Assembly: GCF_902143375.2 (NCBI RefSeq)
Contig: NZ_CABFVA020000070.1
Coordinates: 1-34,317, forward strand
Length of the DNA: 34,317 nt
Direction: 5' to 3'
Source: Methylacidimicrobium tartarophylax
GTDB taxonomy: Bacteria; Verrucomicrobiota; Verrucomicrobiia; Methylacidiphilales; Methylacidiphilaceae
Shown: one piece after another, positions 1 to 7,861 of the stretch
Layout of the letters: each line of letters opens with the position of its first letter
Numbering within the stretch: the first letter of the stretch is position 1
Program-made: the position numbers and the translations under genes
The notes under the pieces: model-generated
What the model saw: the letters and a program-made list of their open reading frames with translations, nothing else
What the model was told of the DNA's origin: nothing
The model's database searches: none

Positions 1-1458
1 GGGCTGGCGGATGATCCGCCAGCCGCGCTCTGCAAACTCGGGCTCGAGCCCGCCCAGGAAGGCCGCTGCCTCCTCGGAGGTGCTCCCGTCATCGACGAGG
101 ATGACCTCGAAGTTCGGGTAATCCTGGGCGTGGAGCGATTCGAGCGCTTGGGCAAGGAGGGCGGGGCGATCGTGGTGCACGAGGCAGACGCTCACCTTGG
201 GAGGATCGAACGGGCCGGCCGACGATTGCATTGCTTGCCGGGAAGGCAGAGCGGCCAGCCAATCGATCCAGCCTTTCCGAATCACGGAGGGATCGATCGG
301 GGCTTCCGGAGCCCGCATTCCCAGGCGCAGCGCCTCCCGGAGTCTGTCGGCCAGCGCTTCGGGATTGACATGAATCTCCGGCTCGCCTTCCCCGGGCCAC
401 GCTCCTTCGCCTCCTTTCTCTCCCACCCGCAGAAGGGGGATTTGCCAGCAGGCGCACTCCCAGGCCGCGAGGGAAAGCCCAGGGGCGGAGGAGCCAACCA
501 CGGCAAGACGCTTTCCCTTCCGAAGATAGTCGAGCGCCTCTTCTCGCTCGAGCGGCTCCAAAGCTTCCCAGTCCTGGGGCCAGGCGGCCGCTCGACGCGC
601 GACATACTCTCTTCCGGAGGTGCCCTCGATTCGACCGGAGCGGCCCAGGAAGGTGATCCGGAGCCTTCCGGTCGCGGACGGGGGGAGGCGATCGATGGCG
701 TCGCAGAAGATGCGGAGCCTCTTCCGCCACTCCAGCGAACCGAAGAAGACGATCTCCTCTGGAACGAAGGGCTCCCCTTCCGGCTTCGGAAGCAGGGAGA
801 AAGAAGCGGGGAAGGGCGGAGGCAGGGAGCGGCGGCTTTCGGGAAAGATCCAGCCCTCGGCTTCGAGCGATCGGAGCAGCGCGTCGCTGGTGGCGATCAC
901 CCCGTCGGCGAGCCGAGCGCTCTCCCGCTCGAGGAAATCGGCGATGAGCAGCTCATCATCTTCCACGAGATCGGCGTTGTCGAGGGTGCGGCGCAAGGTC
1001 GGGCTGTGGACGAGAACCGCGAGCGGAAGCTTCTCGAAGGCCAACCCCTGGTGCTTTGCCAGAAGAGCGTAATAGCCCAAGCCGCCGCGATCGCAAAAGA
1101 GGACCCGGTCGAAGTTGGCTGCCTGCTGCCGGAGCCATCGGTAGGTCTTGTAGGCCCGGGAGGAGGAGCGGGGCAATACGAAGCAGCGCTCGGCGGGTTC
1201 CGGCAAGGGAGTCAACCGCACGCCTCGGTCGGCGTAAGCCTCCACGAGCGGAGCGAGCGCGTGGGCCTCCGCCGGTTGTTCGCCGGCGAGCACCACCGTG
1301 GCTTCCCAACCCGTCTCCGCCAGGGTCTCGGCCAGCGAAGCGACAAGAGAACCAAGGCCGCTGCTCGGGCCGAATCCCGCCAGCTCGATGGTCGCCAGGC
1401 AGATTCGCGGGCGAGCCTTACCGGGAGCGGAGGAGTCGGAAGCGGAGAGCGAGTCCAT
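1..1458 (-). CDS. GT4-GT2 fusion glycosyltransferase, 3' end outside window (partial)
   Basis: The minus-strand frame is open from an ATG at 1458 to the window edge (486 codons, no stop), so the C-terminus is missing. Residues about 15-400 resemble a GT-B, family-4 glycosyltransferase: the N-terminal Rossmann-type start reads RICLATIELAGFGPSSGLG, followed later by a conserved EIVFFGSLEWRKRL segment. From about residue 418 a family-2 (GT-A) domain begins with KVSVCLVHHDRPALL and EVILVDDGS. The architecture and wording match the complete 765-residue protein at 9026-11323, so the two are paralogues. Two donor-sugar transferases in one chain suggest sequential transfers during glycan assembly at the cytoplasmic membrane; substrates are unknown. 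An in-frame stop at 1492-1494 limits the start; no clear Shine-Dalgarno site is visible. A fragment of a second copy of its 5' end lies at 19101-19335. Confidence 0.85.
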   Translation of the reverse strand, partial: MDSLSASDSSAPGKARPRICLATIELAGFGPSSGLGSLVASLAETLAETGWEATVVLAGEQPAEAHALAPLVEAYADRGVRLTPLPEPAERCFVLPRSSSRAYKTYRWLRQQAANFDRVLFCDRGGLGYYALLAKHQGLAFEKLPLAVLVHSPTLRRTLDNADLVEDDELLIADFLERESARLADGVIATSDALLRSLEAEGWIFPESRRSLPPPFPASFSLLPKPEGEPFVPEEIVFFGSLEWRKRLRIFCDAIDRLPPSATGRLRITFLGRSGRIEGTSGREYVARRAAAWPQDWEALEPLEREEALDYLRKGKRLAVVGSSAPGLSLAAWECACWQIPLLRVGEKGGEGAWPGEGEPEIHVNPEALADRLREALRLGMRAPEAPIDPSVIRKGWIDWLAALPSRQAMQSSAGPFDPPKVSVCLVHHDRPALLAQALESLHAQDYPNFEVILVDDGSTSEEAAAFLGGLEPEFAERGWRIIRQP

Positions 1459-1630
1459 CAGGGCGAAAGGGTATGAGCGAGGGCGAAGAGCTTAACGCGG
1501 CGAAGGGCTCCCGCGCACACAGTTTTTGAAGAGAACCAGGGGGAAACCCCTCGCGCGAATGCCTGCGACGGAGCGTCTAGGTGCCAAAGACCAACATCCG
1601 CTGGTTCCGCGGATGATTCTATTTCCTAAT
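1247..1630. repeat. 384-bp dispersed repeat, copy 1 (GT4 5' end plus methyltransferase 3' end)
   Basis: This segment aligns without net gaps to 19124-19507 at a constant offset of 17,877 bases. It covers the first ~70 codons of the GT4-GT2 gene, the intergenic spacer and the last codons of a methyltransferase. Homology stops abruptly at 1630, where the insertion sequence begins. Confidence 0.8.
1577..1630 (-). pseudogene. Remnant: last codons of a class I methyltransferase
   Basis: Reading the minus strand, the bases just before the GT4-GT2 gene encode NHPRNQRMLVFGT then TAG (1577-1579). This matches the C-terminus NHPRDQRMMVFAA of the intact methyltransferase at 19454-20143, at the same offset as the flanking repeat. 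Everything upstream of these codons is gone; the insertion sequence begins where the match ends. I infer that this locus once had the same methyltransferase-GT4 gene order as the 19-20 kb locus and lost the methyltransferase through the insertion or a linked deletion. Confidence 0.7.
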
Positions 1631-2583
1631 TATCAGGTCCTGGATGATTGCGTACTGTTTTTTGGAAGAGATGCGGATGGGATTGTTGCCATGTTTTGAG
1701 GGCCTGAAGCGGGGGTTGATGGTTGAGCGATTTTTGAGGGTGGTGTTCGCTGTAGAGCCAGGCGTAGCGGTGGAGCGTGGTTTTCAGGTCCAGGGAGCTT
1801 TGGAAGGGATGAGTACGGAGGATCTGCGCCAGCCTTCCGTTGAAGCGCTTCACTATGCCATTGGTGCGAGGCGACTTCGGCTTGGTCAGGCGGTGCTCGA
1901 TTCCCAGTGCTTGGCAGAGCGCGTCAAACTCATGGGATCCGGTAGCATCCTTGGGTTCTTGGCCGAAGACCCTATCGGTGAACTCCTTGCTGTGATCGAT
2001 GAGGATGGTTCGGACTTTCACGGGCGCCGGCTTTGGCGAGCACGTGGAGGAAGCTGCGTGCGGCCGCTGGGGTCTTTGCACGCTTGACCGCCAGGAAGAC
2101 CCAACGGGTGGCACGGGTCCTTGGCGACGAAGAGATAACGGCGAGAAGTCTCGTCGGCCATCTGGGGCAGGGATTTGAGGTCCACGGGAAAGTAGCCCGG
2201 CAGGTCAACTGGAAAGGGTTGAGTGGGATTGGCCTTTTTTCCGGTTGAGGCAGCCGGGAGTGGCCGAGGGCGCCCGCAGGAGCCGGCCCAAGGCCGAGCG
2301 GGTCATGGAGGGTTCGATCCATTCGAGGATGACGGCCAGCAGATCATCCAGCGGCAGCCGGAGCTGCGTGCGCAACTCGATCACCATCTCTTCCTGTCCC
2401 GGATTGAGTGTCGTCGGAAGACGATGCGGCGTGTGGCTGGCGTCCGCGGGCGTTATCCCGCTTCCGCCACCGACGAATCGTCTCCCGATTCACGCGAAAC
2501 GCCGTCGCCAACTCGTAATCGTTGCCCGCCAGAATCGCCGTGCGGATCGCCGGCGTAGTCGTCGCATTCTTCTGCAGGGTGAT
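1626..2583 (-). pseudogene. IS481-type transposase, decayed
   Basis: The minus strand carries, in three successive frames, the parts of an IS481-like DDE transposase. An N-terminal helix-turn-helix (TLQKNATTTPAIRTAIL, then VNRETIRRWRKRD) is followed by an EMVIELRTQLRLPLDDLL segment. The catalytic core follows with FPVDLKSLPQMADETSRRYL, then TILIDHSKEFTDRVFG, and HRLTKPKSPRTNGIVKRFNG with the final catalytic glutamate region altered (NGIVKRF where NGxVER is usual). Frame changes occur near 2445, 2115-2125 and 2045. The expected start codon is ATC at 2581-2583 behind a TAGGAG site. The only stop, TAG at 1626-1628, lies in the flanking DNA. The gene cannot make a working transposase as read. Confidence 0.8.
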
Positions 2584-2675
2584 TCTCCTACCTTTCTCTC
2601 GGCTTTCCAGATTGCCACAACCTCGCGAAGCAACGAACGGCGATTGGCTAGGCGGTAATCATACTAACCCTGACA
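1631..2675 (-). mobile_element. IS481-type insertion sequence, inactive
   Basis: The left end is fixed by the point where the 384-bp repeat stops matching its other copy (1630/1631). Imperfect terminal inverted repeats are visible: the left end reads TATCAGGTCCTGGATGATT, and the complement of the right end reads TGTCAGGGTTAGTATGATT. The size of about 1.05 kb is usual for the family. No clear target-site duplication is seen. This points to deletion or rearrangement at one flank after insertion. Confidence 0.7.
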
Positions 2676-2676
2676 G

Positions 2677-3522
2677 CTATCCTCGGAACAGGACCTTGCG
2701 GACGCTCCGCAGCCTCCGCTCCCATTGCCTTAGACGAACCCCCAAGCGCCAGGTCCAGGACCGTTGGATGCGGGCAAGCTCGTCCCGTGCCTGCCGTGCT
2801 TCGGCGTTCCCGCGCTCAAGTTGTTTACACCGCATCAAGAGGTCGGTGTACTTGTAGTGGAGCCGCTGATAGAGCGACGGCGCTTCGGCTTCGGCGTGCG
2901 CGACGCCGGAACCGGCTTTGCATTCACCGGCCAGCACTAGCGGATCTGTCATGGGCTGGGCGACCATCGCCTTGTAGAGATCGTCGGGCGGCACGGGTGG
3001 TGCGCCGAGCTTGGTGCAGCAGAAGTTCAGGGCCTCGGCCATGGGACCAGCCGCGCGCGGCATCCAGCCGCCGGCGGCATCCTGGAAGCCGTTCATGTCG
3101 AACCAGTCGAACCTGCCGCAACCCAGCAACTCGGCGAGATCGCACAACATTCCCGGCGTATAGCCGAAGCGGTGCGCCTGGTGAGAATTGACGCGGCCGC
3201 CGACGCCGTAGATCACGGCCATGAGGTGAAAGCTGTTATCGCCGGCGATCAGGCGACGCGCATAGAGCGACATGTCCGGCACGCTGATCTTGAGCTGGCC
3301 ACCCACCTTCAGGATCCGCACCATCTCGGAAAGTGCCTGGAAGGCGTCGGGCCATTCGATGTGCTCGAGCACGGCGTTCGCCACGATCTCCTCGACCGAG
3401 CCGGTCGGAACATGGCCCATGTCCCGCAGGTCAGCGACCACGTCGGGACGCGTCGCCGGGTCGATGTCGATCGTCTGGTAGCCCTCCGGCCGCATGCCGT
3501 TGGCGCCAACATAAAGCTTCAT
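2677..3522 (-). CDS. SAM-dependent methyltransferase with coiled tail (COG4627-like)
   Basis: A 281-residue class I methyltransferase. MKLYVGANG is a truncated glycine-rich SAM loop, followed by YQTIDIDP (acidic ribose-binding strand), VVADLRD, NAVLEHIEWP and LKISVPDM, the order seen in small predicted methyltransferases of polysaccharide clusters. Residues about 225-281 form a charged helix ending in SWTWRLGVRLRQWERRLR, a tail type also present on the sulfotransferase at 20289-21440. The ATG at 3522 is chosen because AGGAG (3532-3536) sits nine bases upstream; an ATG at 3531 would overlap that site. It follows the FkbM-GT9 gene by about 80 bases and is probably cotranscribed. The stop codon lies one base from the insertion-sequence end, so the original C-terminus may have been trimmed. 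Substrate unknown. Confidence 0.8.
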   Translation of the reverse strand: MKLYVGANGMRPEGYQTIDIDPATRPDVVADLRDMGHVPTGSVEEIVANAVLEHIEWPDAFQALSEMVRILKVGGQLKISVPDMSLYARRLIAGDNSFHLMAVIYGVGGRVNSHQAHRFGYTPGMLCDLAELLGCGRFDWFDMNGFQDAAGGWMPRAAGPMAEALNFCCTKLGAPPVPPDDLYKAMVAQPMTDPLVLAGECKAGSGVAHAEAEAPSLYQRLHYKYTDLLMRCKQLERGNAEARQARDELARIQRSWTWRLGVRLRQWERRLRSVRKVLFRG

Positions 3523-3603
3523 TTCCAACATCTCCTAATGCGCGACCGGTCGGTTCGCAGAGGCTTCCGTTGACCCCGATGACAAGACAGATGTCCCCTG
3601 AAT

Positions 3604-5574
3604 TCAAGCTGCATCGATTGCTTCCGTCGCAGCGGAAGAGCGGTGCCCCGCTCTTGCGCGGCGAGGAAGGGCGAGCGCGGTTGCGATCGCTTCGGCGACC
3701 CGTGTGGGATCGATGCTCTCCATGCAGGGGCTGCCCGGCAATCCTCTGGGGCACCTCGACATCCAGGAATCGGTGCTCCACCAGCAATTCCCGCACACCT
3801 GGGGTGGAATGTTGATGTTTCCCGGATAGCCGAAGAAGTCGATATTGGTGGGGCCGAAGAGAACGGCGCAACGGGTTCCGACGCAGGAGGCCAAATGGAC
3901 CAGACCCGACTCGCTATCGACGTGGAGCCGCGCCCCTGCCAGGATCGCGACCGATTCCGCGAGTGTCGTCTTGCCTCGCAAATCCCAATCGACGCCCACG
4001 ATCGGCGGGCTCGCTTCCCCTCCGATTTGAACCAAGCAAATCCCCGGAATCCTCTCCCGCAACTTCTTTGCCAGTTCTCCCCACCGCTCGGGTGGGTAGG
4101 CTTTCGTTGGACGAGGTCCGTCGATCGGAAAATGGGGATCCCAGCCGTCGTGCAAGGTCAAGTAGGTTCCAGGCTCTAGCCCGGAAGCCGCTGGGACCTC
4201 TGCCGGCAGCGCGAGTGGAAATAGCGGGCCCCCGTAAGGGATGCCGCACTGTGCATGAAGCGAGTTTTCCCTCCGGATGCCTCGCAGGGCGGCTAGATTG
4301 GCGTGGGCTCCATCCAAAAATGGGTGCCTCTCCCGATACTTGGCGATCTCCTTGGCCCGTTCCTCCGCTTCGGCGACCCATCGGAGGAAGGCCGAACTCT
4401 TCCGTCCCACCGCTTCCCAGGAGACCTGTTCTGGATTTAAAAAAATAAACTGGTTGATCGTCAGCTCCGCATCGGCCGCCTCGCGGGCCTCCTCTGGTTC
4501 CGAGTCGAGGAGAGCTTCGGGAAGAGCCGAGAAGAGAAAGCCGATGTTCCTGGGCCCCGAAGGCCGAATGCGAAAACATACCTTGCCGTCAAGCCAGTGG
4601 GCCATGTCGCGAAGAAAGCGGGCAACAACCACGGAGTCGCCCACCCCTCCCGTGATTCGGATTCCAAGCAGAAGCGGCGCGCTTCGCCGAGGGTCAAGGA
4701 CAGCAGAAGGAGTGCCAGCGGAGTTTCCGAAGATTTCCCTGCGCCAAAGGCGGAAGCTCTTCTCCAGCCGCCGGAACGTTCCTGGACGTGGATGAGCCTC
4801 GCTGCGCAAACGCGCACACTCTGCTTCTAACAACCTTGCGCGTTCTTCTAACAACCTTGCGCGGGCAATCGCCTCTGCTTCCCCTCTGCGCACGACCCCA
4901 AGCAGCGACAATGGGCGGCGGAGCCTCTCGAGCACCTCTAGGTGCTCGTTGGCTACATAATACCGGTTGGCCGGGTCTTCGCAGGCAAAGGAGTAGTGAG
5001 AGGCAAGAAGCCTGGGTTCCCAAGCCAAATAGGCGGGATCCGCACTCCCGGGATCGGATGCTTCCACCAAAAGGATCCAGGGCCGAGGACCCGTCTGAAA
5101 ATCGTAGGCCGAGAGAATCCGTTCCTCGGATCCCTTTGCATCAATCTTTAAAAAATGAATCTCTTGGCTCGTACAGTGCTTCAAAACCTCGGGCAGCGTC
5201 GTTACAGGGACCATCTCTTTCCGGACGGCAAGCCCCTTTGCCCGCCAATGCTCTGCTAGATCCGCGTTGAGCGTCGAAAGACCTCGCCCATCGACATCAT
5301 AAAAGATGGCCTCGCCGGGGGCATCCGAAAGAGCCGCTTGCAAGACCACGTCACCCGGACGCGCGAGGCGCAGCCGCTCGGCTTGGTGCGGCAGAGGCTC
5401 GACATGGATCCCTCGCCAACCGCGTTCGTGGAAGGCTCGAGTGACCGAATCGAGGGTCGGATCATTCGCGCCAACATCGACGTAGAATCCACGCCCGACT
5501 CCGGGAAGGGAGCGAAGCAGGCGAATATCCTCGTAGTGCCGGGCGTAAGATACGATGGGTCTCGTTTCCGTCAT
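3604..5574 (-). CDS. FkbM-family methyltransferase fused to a GT9 glycosyltransferase
   Basis: A 656-residue two-enzyme protein. Residues about 8-215 are an FkbM-type SAM methyltransferase: GFYVDVGANDPTLDSVT (SAM loop), GIHVEPLP, ALSDAPGEAIFYDVDG and HFLKIDAKGSEERIL. Residues about 230-285 are a charged coiled coil ending in FRRLEKSFRLWRREIFG. Residues about 298-640 are a GT9 (heptosyltransferase-superfamily) domain with GGVGDSVVVARFLRDM at its start, WGELAKKLRERIPGICLVQIGG in the second half and DSESGLVHLASCVGT plus AVLFGPTN near the donor site. A cysteine-bearing CGNCWW...CPRG...CMESI tail follows, as in other GT9 members. The ATG at 5574 starts where family homology begins; an upstream TTG (5634) lacks support. 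It diverges from the GT9 gene at 5758. Likely role: add a heptose or hexose and O-methylate a sugar in a surface glycan (inferred). Confidence 0.85.
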   Translation of the reverse strand: MTETRPIVSYARHYEDIRLLRSLPGVGRGFYVDVGANDPTLDSVTRAFHERGWRGIHVEPLPHQAERLRLARPGDVVLQAALSDAPGEAIFYDVDGRGLSTLNADLAEHWRAKGLAVRKEMVPVTTLPEVLKHCTSQEIHFLKIDAKGSEERILSAYDFQTGPRPWILLVEASDPGSADPAYLAWEPRLLASHYSFACEDPANRYYVANEHLEVLERLRRPLSLLGVVRRGEAEAIARARLLEERARLLEAECARLRSEAHPRPGTFRRLEKSFRLWRREIFGNSAGTPSAVLDPRRSAPLLLGIRITGGVGDSVVVARFLRDMAHWLDGKVCFRIRPSGPRNIGFLFSALPEALLDSEPEEAREAADAELTINQFIFLNPEQVSWEAVGRKSSAFLRWVAEAEERAKEIAKYRERHPFLDGAHANLAALRGIRRENSLHAQCGIPYGGPLFPLALPAEVPAASGLEPGTYLTLHDGWDPHFPIDGPRPTKAYPPERWGELAKKLRERIPGICLVQIGGEASPPIVGVDWDLRGKTTLAESVAILAGARLHVDSESGLVHLASCVGTRCAVLFGPTNIDFFGYPGNINIPPQVCGNCWWSTDSWMSRCPRGLPGSPCMESIDPTRVAEAIATALALPRRARAGHRSSAATEAIDAA

Positions 5575-5757
5575 TCGGGGCGCAACACCATTGCGAGGTT
5601 CCTCGGAACTCTCAGCAAGCCGAGAGCGAGTCAAGGAGAAAGCGGCCGTTTGTCGGTAGCAGCTTGCAAACCATCGGGAAGGTCCTAGATTGAGGGCCGT
5701 GTGAATCCGAACGACGTCGGCACCGCACCCTATGCGAGTCTCTGCGGAGGCGAAGCC

Positions 5758-7680
5758 ATGAGTGGCGGCGGCGTTTCGTCACCGGGTCATTGCGAGACAG
5801 AGCCCGCCGCTTCGCTCTTGCTGCCGCGCTCCCCTGTTCCGGCGGAGGGCGAGCGGATGGAAATCCGAATCCGTTGGCCTCCCGGCAAAGCACCCCCCTC
5901 CGGCCGGGTTGTCGGGCGAATCGGAGGAAGGGAATTTTGCGCCGATGCGGCGGCGTCGCGCGAGACGCCGCGGGAAACGAGCCTGGGGGTCGTTGTTCCT
6001 TTTGGCTACCGCCGATTGACGGTGTGGGTGCTCCAATCGAACGGAAGGCGGATACGGCTGGGCCGCCGGTGGCTTGTGCGAATGGGACCGTTTCCGGTGA
6101 ATCGGTGGCTTACCGATACGATCCTCGGAGCGGCATCGTTTCTTTCCGATGCCCTCGGGGCTCGTAGTGCCCGGTGGAAATTACATCCCGAGGGCAAGCG
6201 GTCGCGCTTCGAGGCGGACGCCCATTTCGAAGGCTGGTTTTGGCATCGAGCCGGTCCGCCGGAGGCCTTCTTGTTCTATTCCGGAGGGCGGCAGATCGCC
6301 TCTTCTCCGCCGATCGCCCTTCCCGCATGGGAAAGAAGCGCACTCGGCTGGCTCCCTCCCCATCACTTCTGGGGATTCGATCAACGCTTAGCGCTCCCGC
6401 AAGCCTGGCACAGAGTTTCGGTATGGGCGCGGATGAAGTCGGGCCTGCGCATCCGCCTGGGGTCGCGCCGCGTCTTCTGTGGCGGCCCAAGCCAGGAGTC
6501 ACCTCCCCAAAGAGATGCCGCCGCGCTGGAACCTTGGCCACGGAAATTCCTCCCTCTGCCCCATCCCCCAAGCGGGGAGACGATCGCTTCGGGCGAAGCA
6601 GCTCGGGAAGTCTTGGCTTTGGTGCTCGATCACATTGGCGATGTGGCTTGTACGCTTCCCGCTCTCGCGCTTCTGCGGGAGAGGCTGCCTCCCGGTGCTC
6701 GACTGACCGTCGCTGCGGGACCGTGGGCCCTTCCGCTCCTGGAACGCTGCCCGTTGGCGGATCGAGTCGTTACCATCCCGTTCTTCGCGGAGCGGGCGGA
6801 TGCCGGCTTCCGGAACGATCCGGCTTCGCTGCTCACCCCATTGGAAGGCGAGGCATTCTCGCTTGCGGTCGACTTTCGCTATGCCCTGGACACGCGCATC
6901 CTGCTTCGGAAGATGCCGGCCAGACGCCTCGCGGCCTATGCGAGGGGAGACGGCGAGGATTGGCTCTGGTTTCGGATGCCGCTGCCTCTGGAGGCCCGGC
7001 GCGTTCCGTGGAAGGGTAGGGGGCCCCATGCGGCCGAGCTGAAGTTGGCTCTGGCGGCAGCGCTCCCGATCGGGCCCTTCTCCTCGAAAAAGGAGCAACC
7101 CCTTCCGATTTTTTCCCTCCAAGAACTTCGACCGGAACTCCTCGAACGATTGACGGACCTGCCCGGGTCATGGACCGTGGGGATGCACTCGGGCAGTGGA
7201 AAGCGAGAAACGCAATGGCCGGCCGAATGCTTCGGCCGCTTGGCCGACCTTTTGATCGAGAGGCTTTCCGCCCGGATCGTCTTTTGCGGAGGGCAAACGG
7301 ACCGCGAGATAGCCGGCCAGGCTCATCGAGCCATGCGACATCCCTCGCAGGCGGCCATGCTCGCCGGGCGTACTTCCTTAGGAGAGTTTCTCGATCTGCT
7401 GCCGCACTTGGACCTCTTCATCGGCAACGATAGCGGTCCAGCCCACTTGGCTGGATTGCAGGGAGTTCCGACCCTTGCGATCTTCGGAGGGAGCGCGCGC
7501 GTGAGCGAATTCCACCCGCTCGGCCCGCGATGCTACCCCCTTCGCTCCAACCTTTCCTGTTCTCCCTGTTACAGGCAGGCTCCCGACTGCCCCTGGAACC
7601 TGCAGTGCCTGCACAAGCTCACGCCGGATGATGCCTTTGCCGCGGTGAAAAGTATCCTCCGGGAGATTCGGGGTGCATAA
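5758..7680 (+). CDS. GT9 heptosyltransferase-like protein with unknown N-terminal half
   Basis: A 640-residue protein. The C-terminal half (about 285-640) is a GT9 / ADP-heptose:LPS heptosyltransferase-type domain: LALVLDHIGDVACTLPAL (GT9 entry motif), WTVGMHSGSGKRETQWP, ARIVFCGGQTDREIA and DLFIGNDSGPAHLAGLQG, then SCSPCYRQAPDCPWNLQCL with clustered cysteines. The first ~280 residues are a separate region rich in Trp, Arg and Pro (for example GWLPPHHFWGFDQRLALP) that I cannot place; it may bind an acceptor or partner. ATG 5758 is preferred over the in-frame GTG at 5701 because GGAGG (5746-5750) lies seven bases upstream. It precedes hldD on the same strand, which makes ADP-heptose a plausible donor. 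Not enough is visible to call it WaaC or WaaF, which are about 320-350 residues. Confidence 0.82.
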   Translation: MSGGGVSSPGHCETEPAASLLLPRSPVPAEGERMEIRIRWPPGKAPPSGRVVGRIGGREFCADAAASRETPRETSLGVVVPFGYRRLTVWVLQSNGRRIRLGRRWLVRMGPFPVNRWLTDTILGAASFLSDALGARSARWKLHPEGKRSRFEADAHFEGWFWHRAGPPEAFLFYSGGRQIASSPPIALPAWERSALGWLPPHHFWGFDQRLALPQAWHRVSVWARMKSGLRIRLGSRRVFCGGPSQESPPQRDAAALEPWPRKFLPLPHPPSGETIASGEAAREVLALVLDHIGDVACTLPALALLRERLPPGARLTVAAGPWALPLLERCPLADRVVTIPFFAERADAGFRNDPASLLTPLEGEAFSLAVDFRYALDTRILLRKMPARRLAAYARGDGEDWLWFRMPLPLEARRVPWKGRGPHAAELKLALAAALPIGPFSSKKEQPLPIFSLQELRPELLERLTDLPGSWTVGMHSGSGKRETQWPAECFGRLADLLIERLSARIVFCGGQTDREIAGQAHRAMRHPSQAAMLAGRTSLGEFLDLLPHLDLFIGNDSGPAHLAGLQGVPTLAIFGGSARVSEFHPLGPRCYPLRSNLSCSPCYRQAPDCPWNLQCLHKLTPDDAFAAVKSILREIRGA

Positions 7681-7726
7681 CCTTGGGGGCACGGCGAAGA
7701 GGCGGCCGGAAGACCGCTGCCACCGG

Positions 7727-7756
7727 TTCGGCTTTCCGGAAAGAGCGTAAGCCGAA
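7727..7756 (+). other. Perfect 8-bp hairpin in the GT9-hldD gap
   Basis: TTCGGCTT (7727-7734) and AAGCCGAA (7749-7756) can pair around a 14-base loop. No T-run follows, so a classical terminator is unlikely; an mRNA-processing or attenuation role is possible. The rest of the 180-base gap shows nothing else. Confidence 0.35.
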
Positions 7757-7861
7757 AGGAGCAGGGCATCCAGGACATCGAGCCTCCTGTTTCCCTGCAA
7801 TCGAATTGGACTCGACGACCCATGTGGATTTCTGCCAGCTTTTGCCAGGAACCAATTGCGG

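Noticed and set aside
130-1476. 448-codon plus-strand open frame at the left edge
   Set aside because: It is the mirror of the GT4-GT2 gene, whose minus-strand translation shows clear glycosyltransferase motifs and a paralogue.
1631-2675. Functional insertion sequence able to move
   Set aside because: Start codon lost and several frameshifts; it could move only if a transposase were supplied from elsewhere.
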